Positions 54,666 through 64,000 of a stretch of DNA of 64,000 nucleotides are shown one piece after another. Source of the DNA: Malurus cyaneus samueli. Taxonomy: Eukaryota; Chordata; Aves; Passeriformes; Maluridae. The stretch is from assembly GCA_009741485.1 (NCBI GenBank), contig CM019219.1:2765998-2829997 (forward strand). The letters run 5' to 3'. The translations under genes were made by a program, and so were the position numbers. The notes under the pieces are model-generated. The model saw nothing but the letters and a program-made list of their open reading frames with translations. It searched no databases and was not told the origin of the DNA. Numbering within the stretch: the stretch's first letter is position 1; each line of letters opens with the position of its first letter.

Positions 54666-57570
54666 CATTGTACAGAGTAGCTACAAGCAGGTGGATTCCT
54701 GACCCTGATGAAGTCAGTGTATTCTGCTACTCTGTGCCTGGATCATTTTTGCTGTGAAGATAATTTTTGTTAGTGGAGTGATTCTGTAACCTGGAAAAAT
54801 GAAAATACTTTCAGTTTTAGTTAAAAGCCTTGATGCCAATGCCACTGGGGGAAAAGAAGTCAACAGTCTCACTCCTTTGTTGGTGGAAAGCTCCTACCCT
54901 GCCCTGCCAAGTGATGTATTCCCTGTCCTTTTGGGTTCGTGGCTTTGGAGTCCTTTTAGGGTGCCAGCTGAAGTGATGATATAGGTTCAGCTCATTTCCT
55001 ACATGTCCCCAGAACAGATGTCTAAGAAAATGGAATTTAATAGATCAAGGAAAGATTAATGTAGCAGTAAATGGGCAGGGGCAGAGGAATGTCTTAGCAA
55101 GCTGCTGTTCTCTCATCTTGACTCTCTCATCAATACTTTTCAATCTACTGTGCTGAGAGGGATATCACTTTTAATGGCCTAAGGTCACTAAAACCTCACA
55201 TGAAATCTGTAATCCCTGAGCTGACAGCACAGCAAATGATTTCTCTATTGGTCTTTATAACTGTAATTGCCCCTGAACAGAATCTTTATATATTTCTCAC
55301 TCCAAACTGTGTGACTGATGACACGGATGGTCTCTGTACAAAGATAAACCTGATGGTTTCTGATGGTGTGAAGCTGATGAACAGTGCTATCTGTTGGCTT
55401 TTATATCTTTCAAAAACAATTTCTTGCCAGATGGTCTTCTGAGATTGTACAATCTTCTCCTCTATAGTTGAGGTAACATTGACATTGTAGCATAAACCTT
55501 AATTTCCTAGGTATTGTAACCCATAACCACAAAATGTAAAAAAAAAAAAAAAAATCTAAAAAGGCCTTAAAAAAGAATTTTCCCTGTTGTAGTATAAAAC
55601 AGAAAAGATTGCAGTGCTGAAGAGCTTTGCAGGTTTGTAAAGCTACTGATTTGTGGAGTATACATGGCTTAGGGCATAATTAACAAGATGCTGAGATTTT
55701 TATTAATTTATGGCCTCAGTTCACACGTGCTCTGGCTCATTCCTGTCTGCTGAAGAACTGTGGTGTCCAACAGCTGCTCATTCATTTCATTCAGGTCATG
55801 GAGACTCTGGGGATGAGGCAGCCACAGCTTCTCTGGGCAATCTGTGCTGGGGGTTCACCACCCTCTCAGGGAAGAATTTATTCTCAATATCCCATTTAAT
55901 CTCTCCTCCTTTGGTTCAAAACCATTCTCCCTTGTTCTGTCACTATCTGCCCATCTTTCCCCCCTTCACTGTGCATTTTGGCTTGGAAGTGCTCCTGATG
56001 TCTCCATTGCAGCCCCTTTCTAGCTGCTGGTAGTAGAGGAGGTTCATTTTAATGAGGTTTATTTTAATCAGGAGAAGTGGGAAATGGTTTTTCCTGGGTG
56101 CCCTTTGCAGTGCTGATCTCAGCTGGAGCAGGACAGCTTTCCTCTACGGGTAAAAAATGCAGGCTTTGAACTTCTTGTCAGGTAGCAAAACATTGACGTT
56201 GCTGAAAGACTTTTTTCCTCTTTTCTTTCTTCCCAGCATTGTCTGCACGTATTTCTCAAATAGATGTGAAAGCAATGGGCTGGATTCTGGCTGGTTGAGC
56301 TGTTACATTGGACTCAATAAAGATATATTGATTTATAGCAGCTGGGAATCTGGTTTTATACAACATTTATTAACAACTAAACCCTACCAAAATTGCTGAG
56401 TCTGATCCTACTGATCCTTGATTGTTTCAGTGAAAAAAAAAAACCCAGTGGTTTTATAGTCAATACCTTTGTGTATCTCTGCTGTGTTCCACAGTTTTGT
56501 GAAAAACTCTGTCTTTAAACTGCCTTTCATTGAGGCCTAGACTTCTATATCCCCTGGTAATTAAAACTAACCAAATTAATAAACTTGCTGCAAAACAACA
56601 CCAAATGTTGTAGATAAAAAATTACTTGGGGTGGAAGGCACGTAATTTTCCAGAGGAGACAACCACCAGTACAGAGAAACACTGAGCTAACAGAAAATAT
56701 GGTTGTTTTTAGAGCAAATACCATCTGTCATAAAGCCATGGGAAAACTCTCAGTGATATCATAAAATAAATGTGACCGTGGATGAACTTGGAGTGTTTCT
56801 CCAGAATCTTCCCAACATGAGGAGAAAAGCCATGGCAGGGAAATTTCTCATCTTGAGCCCATGTGGAAACTACGCAAGGAAGTATTAATTTCTGGAAAAA
56901 CCTTCAAAGCAGTTGAAAGGTGAGAAAGGAAAACAGCATATGGGGATGAGGCAACTGCATGGATTTAAACACCAAACAGGAACAGAGGTAGCTCCACAAT
57001 CAACAGCACGACTGCCACAGCAACCAGCCAGGAAAACAGATGCTGTGGCTATAGAAAATATCTTCCACCACTTGGCATTTGACTCCTCTAGCTGCCAAGG
57101 ACAATGGAAAAAATCTGCATGTGGGAAGTCCCACCACAGGATCCAGAAGGCAATTGCATATGAAGAGGGCTGAGTTTGAGAGAAGGCACGGCTGCTCCTT
57201 TTTATTTGGGGAAGGAAAAAGGCAGAGGAGCTTTTGTGCAGGGGAAATGATGCTGCAGTGTTTGTTCTTGTCATTCCTAGCCAGGGTGATGTGTTTGGGT
57301 GCTTAGGTGGCAGTCTCAGGGATGGGTTTGACCTCTTGAGAGTTTGCCACCACTGCTGGGTACCCATGGGTGGTGGCACCTGAGGTGCAGGGAACAAAAA
57401 TCAGCTGAACGGAGTTGCTGGGGGATTTTTTTGAGGAATGAACAGCATTTCCTGGAAGAATCCCACTTTCCTGTCCTGCGTGCAGGCAGACACCCAAGGC
57501 TTGCTTTTACAGGGGGAGGCTGGGGGTGTCAGAGCCATTAAAAGTTCAGCAGGGTTTAGGCAGAGGATTG
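54666..57570. other. Gene-free intergenic DNA
   Basis: Contains a CR1 fragment (55,815-56,030) and an 18-base poly-A run near 55,535. No supported genes. Confidence 0.45.
55815..56030 (-). repeat. CR1 internal 3' fragment
   Basis: Minus-orientation: 'ggcagccacagcttctctgg', 'cagggaagaatttattctca', 'atatcccatttaatctctcc', 'cccttgttctgtcac' and 'tctccattgcagcccctttc'. Confidence 0.75.
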
Positions 57571-57574
57571 GGCT

Positions 57575-57690
57575 CCACCTGTGTAAACTGAGTCTTTATC
57601 CTAATCTTCAGAGGGATTCACATGTGTACTCTAGCTGCCACAAGAAGGTCAGGCAAGAATCCCTTATTTTCCAAGATAAGGCTATAGTTA
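57575..57690 (+). repeat. Copy 1 of an unidentified ~110-bp dispersed repeat
   Basis: Shares 'aaactgagtctttatc', 'agggattcaca', 'agaaggtcaggca' and 'agataaggct' in order with 58,793-58,905. I do not recognise the family. Confidence 0.7.
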
Positions 57691-58792
57691 ACTCTTTTAA
57701 AAAAGCATGTATTCCCAAAGAGAGGGTGATCTGAGGTTTGGAAGAGTCTATTTCCCGAAGATGTAGGAGAGCCCTTTTTATGCTCTCACACATGCTCCCA
57801 TCTGCTGGCATTTTTTTTTTTATTTTTTTTTTTAAATGAAGGAGGAAGCCAAAACAAAACTTTGATGGCTTTTCCTGCCCAAAAGAAAAACTCATTTGAA
57901 GGAGAAGGTGGTGATTTGCAGCGATTCTGTTCCCTCTGCGGGTAAGAGGCTGGACAGCTGAGCCCAGTGGGGGTCACATCCTCTGTCTGTCTGTCCAGCC
58001 ATGATGCCTAAAATCCAGTTTACCTAAACCAGAGGCTGGACAAAATTCAGAGAATAAAATGTAGTTCTATTTATTGCAGGACCTTCAGGGCCATCCAGGG
58101 CAGTCCCACACCCACAATGGACAATGGCTCACGGCTTTTTCACCCTTTCTCACTTTTGTCCATTTGCACATCGGAGCTGAATCCTCCAACTGCAGCTGCA
58201 GCCAATGCAGTCACTGACTCCAACTTGGCTCCCCCAATTCTCTGTTGTTTCCATCTCTCGGGGCCTGGCCCAGGGAGGTGTCCTTGAGTTTGGGGCTGCA
58301 GAGGAATTGTTTTGTGTAAAAATGGGAGAGCAGGAGCTCAGCACTGTACAGTAAAAAATTAGGGGAACACAGATATATGAAAAATATGGGAACTGAAATC
58401 CTGAGGCATCAGCAGCACCACCTGAGCTTGGGCAGCATCACTCCAGCTGGTTCCTGGAGAAGGACTGAGAGACAACTCATCCAAAATAACCCCATCCTGC
58501 TAACTAATTGTCTCTGGTTTTGAAGGCTTCCCCAATTAAACCCCAGCTTTGCAGGAGAGTGCTTATTCCCGTGATTCAGTGAAGGATTTTGCTGTCACAA
58601 AGCATAAAAGCTTAGCAGTGTTCTCATTGTTTTTGTGATCCCACTTGGGTCACATGGTTTTAATTACTGGTCTTAATGGAGATTTAACAATCTGTTCTTT
58701 CACTCACCCAAGAACAAGAAGCTTGGCAAGGAGACTTTCTACTGCCAAGTCTGCTCCTCCTGGGACAACTGTAGCAGGAGGATGTGTCCTTT
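57691..58792. other. Spacer between the two repeat copies
   Basis: Includes a T-rich run (57,811-57,834). No gene seen. Confidence 0.45.
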
Positions 58793-58905
58793 AGACCTGT
58801 TTAAACTGAGTCTTTATCTTCACCTGCAAAGGGATTCATATTTGCACTTTATGTGCCATGAGAAGGTCAAGCATGAACTCTTCATTTTCTGAGATAAGGC
58901 TGACT
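58793..58905 (+). repeat. Copy 2 of an unidentified ~110-bp dispersed repeat
   Basis: Reads 'ttaaactgagtctttatctt', 'agggattcatatttgcac', 'tgccatgagaaggtcaagca' and 'tctgagataaggct'. Same order and strand as copy 1, at roughly three-quarters identity by eye. Confidence 0.7.
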
Positions 58906-61900
58906 TGCAAAGCCCCTGCTGTGGCCTGGGATTGAATCCAGTGTGGATTGCCTCCTGTGTCCAGCTCTGGCTATCTAAAGACTACAAAGAGATCACACAC
59001 TTCCCTCCCAGGAACAAATACAAACCAAAGGCAGAAAAGAGAAAACGTGTCCAATATAATCAAATAAACTGAATGCTCCCAGCCTGAGGCCTCGTCCTTG
59101 AATGACTCTCAGCCAGGTTTTGGTGATCAAAGCAAACTCTGGGGGTTTGTGGCTAGAAAAGAGGTGGATCCATGGATTTTCCTCCTGGGAGAAGGATGAT
59201 GGGGAAAGATAGGGAATGCTTTGGGATCATGGTGTCCATGGTGGTTGGGGTCCTCTGAGCACAGGGAAGGATATTTCATTATGGGGAATCCTGAGTTTAT
59301 TCGGCTGTAAAACTCGCCAGCATTTACTGGAAACCCAGAATTACAGAGACACTCACAGGTAGGAAAAGGGAAGAAAGGAGGGACAGATCTCTCATGGATA
59401 TTTTTTCCACAGTTGATCTATGTCTGCAAAAATGGCCGGAAACCAGCTGGGGATGTAAATTGGAGGTGTTTTTGGTGTTTGTTTGCACGGGATGTTTCCT
59501 GCCTTTTGCTGTGCTTTCCCACCCTGAATGAATGTTTTTTGGCACAGGCAAATTAAAACATAGTGGAAAAATAGCATTAGTACATGGTCTTTTTACATCT
59601 TATTCCCTTTTTTTCACCATATAAGAAGATAAATACATTTAAGAAAACAAGCTGAAAGCGGGAGGACCCCAATGCAATTAAAACTCAAACTTTACAGTCA
59701 TAAGCCCATTAAAAATTCTGTTTGCTCCTCAGAATTTGAGCCAAGCAGCAGCTTGATTTTCCAAGGAGAGGAAGATGTCCTGTAAAAATGCCCATTATTG
59801 CAGTGGCAGTGGAATGCCTGGTGTGTAGGTATCTCTCTAAGTATCTGGACCCTTTCCTGTGTGAAATTGCAGTGGGAGAATTGCAGGTGGTTATGTCCTC
59901 AGGAGTTCCACACAGATCTCAGCCACAAGCTGGTAAAAAACCAACAAATATCTCCAGAAGGGAGAATATAAAACCCAAACCACATGGGGGCTGAATAACA
60001 AGTCAGCTGCACCTGAAGTTCAGAGTCAGCAGCACCCTGACAAGTGTCAGTGCCCCGTTGTTGTGCAGCTGTTTCCTGGCTCACACGTGAGCTGTCACCA
60101 GCAGACCCTGCCTGGCTTTGCATTTCCTCCTTTTCCAGCAGCCTGAAAAACACGGAGAATTTCTGCTCCCTAATGCAATACCTGTCAGTGACTTCACTCC
60201 ACACATCAAGGAAGAAAAATGGTGTTTATGGTCCCTCAGGATGGGAAAGTGGGGGTTTAAATCATTTTGCTTCTTTTAATGCCTGTGATTTCTCCAGCAC
60301 GGATGAAAGAAAACAACGCATCAAATATTAATAAGAGAAAAGATTTTGAACTGTGCTTTCACTTCACTCCCGAAATTATGTGACACTTCCCTCTCCACCA
60401 TCAGAGTCCTGATGCTTCCAGAACAGCCATAACCTGTTCAGAGTATGTGGGAATTGTTCTGACAGGAGGAGTCCCACTGAAACATGAACATCCTTTTTAT
60501 CAGGATGCCAGGAAGGATGTAAATAGCAGGCAGCACAGCCTGTGTTGTGTTAATGTGTATGGTAACAGAGAAATGAGGTATTTCCAAATAGATATTAAAA
60601 TTTCTTCACAGAAAGGGTTGTCCAGCCCTGGCACAGCTGCCCAGGGCAGTGATGGAGGGTTTAAAAGCCTGCTACCTGAAGGAAAACATTTCCCAGTTCC
60701 TTGCTCAAGAAGAAAACCTTTGTGAGACCCTGGTACCGATGGATATGTGCAGCCTGTGGTGAGTGATGCTTTTAGGACTGCTTTTAAGATTTACGGTGTG
60801 TACTGAATTCATTTCATCACCACACACTTCATCTGGTTTTCTACTGCATTTAGCTCAAAGCTGCAGCTGTGGCTGATGGAGGATGCAGGCTGAGAACAGG
60901 GAGAGATGTAAGGAAACACCAAGATGCAGAAAAAAATTGCATTGAAAGGGGCAGAGCACTTTGTTAGGTGTCACAGGAATCAGTAATTTTACAGCAACAC
61001 GATCACAGCCCTTGGAGAGGAATTTGGAAACACTCATAAAAAGGGAAGAGTGAAAAAGAAGAGGAAATAAAAGGAAATAAAAGAAGGGAAGAGCAGCGTG
61101 TGGCCCTGAGCAGTGCAGGAAGCTCCTCTTCCGTGCTGGGGAGCAGCCTCTGATAAATCACCTGCATTTCCTGCCGATGAACTGGCCAGCTGTGCCAGAG
61201 GGACATAAATAAGTTGTTCTCCTTTGGAAGGAGTTAGTCATTTCCACCTGAAAGAACAAGAATAAAAAGGGGAAAACAAATGAGCAGGAGGTTGTGGGGA
61301 CAACAACCAGTGTTGCCTGTGGGACTGAGGTCTCTTCATGCAGAAAGGACGTGCAGATTCTGCATCCTGCAGATCCCAATGTCCCCATTGCATCCCTGCA
61401 CGGAGCTCCACCAACGTGCTGATGGATTTCCTCAGCTCCCACAGGACAGACAGACAGAAACAGCAATTTCTGACTGCTGTTCCCTGGTGTTCCCTCTCTG
61501 CACGATAATCAGTGCATTGGAGCACAGAGAAGGAGCTGTGGATCAGAGAGTTTGTGTGTCTGATTACCCCATGGACACACAGCCCTGCAGCTCCAAACCT
61601 CAACTGCAGCCCAATTTCCCTCAGCTCACCGTGGTGCTGAGCTCCTCAAAGCAAGGAAAATTGATGGTTTATCATCACACAGCTCCCTGTTCCCTGTCAT
61701 CATCGGCTGGAAAGGAATTTTTCTGACAACACAGGAACCCAGCCCTCCACCCTCCCCAGTATCTCTTTGCTAAAGGGAAAGAAATAAAAATTTATCCTGG
61801 GATGGTGCTTTTGGCTACTATAAAGAGCACTTGGAATTTATGGGGAAAGGCAAACAATGGCCTTGTCACTGATGGCAATGGGGTGTGGAATATGCACCAG

Positions 61901-62572
61901 AGCTCAGGTTAATGTATAGAAACACATCCCCACACTACTGAATTTGGAGCACAAAAATACATGGTCCTCTAGCAAGCTTGGAGATCTTTACAGCATCTGC
62001 TTGTTTTTAACACATTTATCGTAAAAAGGCTGGCAAAGTCTTGTGTTTCACCTTCCCAGCAGACAGAGCAGGTAGTTTGGGGCAAGACAGAGATAAAAAC
62101 TCTGTTGTCAAATATTTTTTGGATCATGTATGCAAGCTTTCCTCTTTATAAAGATGTTCTGCAAAAACCAAGGAAAAGCCTTAGTTCAGGCTACCTGGTT
62201 AAAATGTGGTTTTGTTTTATTTGTAATTGAAAGCTGGAGGTGCAATGACAAACCCCAGACCTGATGTCAGTGACAGTAATTCACTTTTTTAAATGAGTCA
62301 TGGACAACGTTGTGGGTCCAGGGGCTTTACCCAGATATTGGAATGGAAACTATTGCAGGAAGATCCTACAAATAATTTCAGGCGTAGGAAGCAATAAAAA
62401 CTTAGCAATTAGGGAATGTAATTAATGAGGATCTTTACATAATTAAATTAATGCCCTGATTGTGGTAAAATGTCACATTACCATTTCATTGACATTCATA
62501 TTTACTAATAGGACAAGTGTTAAGTAGTGACGCATTAACGGCGTTTTCAGGACACTTTTAGAAAAAAAAGCA
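58906..62572. other. Gene-free intergenic DNA
   Basis: One CR1 fragment (60,575-60,690). Open frames near 61.2-61.7 kb overlap on both strands and show no domain. Confidence 0.45.
60575..60690 (+). repeat. CR1 3' fragment
   Basis: Plus-orientation: 'tttccaaatagatattaaaa', 'tttcttcacagaaagggttg' and 'cacagctgcccagggcagtg'. The terminal tail is missing or diverged. Confidence 0.7.
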
Positions 62573-62733
62573 GTGCAGGAATTTACTTTTTGGTGCAGGA
62601 ATTTGCTTTCTGGTGCAGGAATTTGCTTTTTGGTGCAGCAATTTGCTTTTTTGGTGCAGGAATTTGCTTTCTGGTGCAGGAATTTACTTTTTGCTGCAGC
62701 AATTTGCTTTCTGGTGCAGGAGTTCGCTTTTCC
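62573..62733. repeat. 20-21-bp x 8 tandem repeat
   Basis: Eight consecutive copies of GTGCAGGAATTTGCTTTYTG with a 20-21-bp period. Variants alternate GCAGG/GCAGC and TTTGC/TTTAC; the last copy is diverged. The array has no coding meaning. Confidence 0.95.
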
Positions 62734-64000
62734 ATCATCCCCTCCATGGCAGGGCACACAGTGACACATGTGAATGCCCACGTCCTTTCCTTGGGCAGTA
62801 ATTTTGATTTGCTCTTTGACATTAGAGATGTCATTACACTCTCTGTGGGCAGCCAAGCCATTCCAGCTTATTGCAATACCCAACCTTCCATTGTGCAGCA
62901 CAGCCATTTTTATACATTTTTTAGAAGCTGGAGAAGAGTATGTGGTTAATCAGAATTGTATTTTGTTTGCTGGAAAGTGACTCGAATACCTAATTTCCTC
63001 TTTGGATTTTTTTTTTTAAGTTAAGAATTTCACTGGTGACCAGTGTGGAGGAGAAATATTTTCACCATGTCAGTAATTTCTAAAAGATGTGCTTTATTGT
63101 CTTAGGAGATTAAAACCTGTAGTGAATGAAAACTAAACGAGCATTTCTAAATCCACCTGAAGGGAGCAGAAAAAAGACACTGAAGTCACAGCAAATGTAA
63201 TCTCTCCTTTGATATTCATATGTTTCATCACTGGGATCTTTCAGGATTAGATCCAACACACAAAACAATTGTAACAGGCTTTGAAAAAAAATGTCTGTGA
63301 CTTTTGAGGACCCAGTATGACACAACTTTATCACACAGTCCTGTCTTTGCACCCATTTTTCTCTGAGTGAGTTGAGTGCTGTTGATTCAGAAACTGATGT
63401 TTCAACATTCAGATAAGGAGCAGGGAGGCTTGCAAGCATCTCTGAGTACATCTCTTCTCTTTCAGGGGTAGGAAAATTGAACTGTCTTTATTTATCATCT
63501 AATCCTATAGCTCAATGCATCACTAATATGAGGTCCCAGCTGTAGTGGCGAGGCTAAAGGTGCAGCTGCATCTCTCTGGTCTCCCCTCTGATAACAGAAC
63601 TGGGACAAAATCCCATTTCAGGTCCATAGGAAAAGGCCCAAATTCTGAACAAGAAGGTACATACCCAATTTAGAAACCTAACTTTAGGTTTAACATAATT
63701 TGTATGAAGCACGATCAAATCTATCATCAATTTTATTTGATTTCCAACATCTGCATCGCAGCTTTGAGAGACAGGTAGTTAAGTACTCAAAAAGAAAGAA
63801 AATACTTTATTATATCTATTTTAATGCACAGATTGACATTTTTTAAGGTCACTTGCTAAGTCAGGAACAAACTATTGGAGAAGATCCAGCTCTCATGTGG
63901 TTGGGGCTGGTGCGTGTGCAGATGGTGTGGTTCATAAATCTCGTGTGTAAAGCATGTGACAAGTGCAGAAACTTTAATTTTCCTGTTTTTCCTCCTACCT
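62734..64000. other. Gene-free intergenic DNA to window end
   Basis: No gene, CR1 or RNA recognised. Confidence 0.45.

Noticed and set aside
56885..57397. 170-codon minus-strand open frame
   Set aside because: No domain; overlapping open frames on the opposite strand; composition like the surroundings.
42000..64000. CHST15 or another 10q26 neighbour beyond OAT
   Set aside because: I looked for sulfotransferase-like or other recognisable exons and found none; in mammals CHST15 is far from OAT.

Overview
The window is vertebrate nuclear DNA, and almost certainly avian. It has long introns, CpG-island promoters and about twenty short 3' fragments of CR1 retrotransposons. These are recognisable from the 'ccctgcccatggcag…gatctttaaggtcccttccaaccca…attctatgattc' signature on either strand. 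A PHF7-like relic of a type I recall as amplified in songbirds points to a passerine, but that last step is inference. No bacterial, phage or CRISPR content is present.

The gene order matches one end of the human 10q26.13 block (LHPP / NKX1-2 / OAT). (1) Bases 1-5,970: the first coding exon and presumably part of intron 1 of LHPP, on the minus strand. (2) About 6,003-7,260: a striking 1.25-kb minisatellite exactly where the LHPP promoter should be. (3) 9,677-11,368: the two-exon homeobox gene NKX1-2 (chick Sax1), plus strand, in a CpG island. (4) 11.4-22.9 kb: gene-free DNA with CR1 fragments and small tandem repeats. (5) 22.9-34.2 kb: OAT, plus strand, with a GC-rich minisatellite upstream, a CCAAT/GC-box promoter, a non-coding first exon and nine coding exons that add up to a 439-residue enzyme. 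(6) 35.3 kb: an isolated promoter-like segment (CCAAT, TATA-like box, heat-shock-type element). (7) 39.5-42.0 kb: a decayed multi-exon PHF7-like gene on the minus strand. (8) 42-64 kb: no convincing gene, only CR1 fragments and small repeats.

The three main genes have no common pathway. LHPP is a HAD-family phosphatase, NKX1-2 a neural/tail-bud transcription factor and OAT a mitochondrial PLP enzyme; they are linked by conserved synteny.

Sequence quality matters here. The NKX1-2 homeobox region carries at least seven small indels and OAT exon 3 carries three, while neighbouring exons are clean. Most of the homeobox ones are single-base losses in short G or C runs. These look more like uncorrected consensus errors than gene death. 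The PHF7-like copy is different because it also has a substitution-type nonsense codon. The best candidates for something undescribed are the LHPP promoter array, which multiplies a ZNF143/THAP11-like promoter core some tens of times, and the PHF7-like relic with its internal coding repeats.
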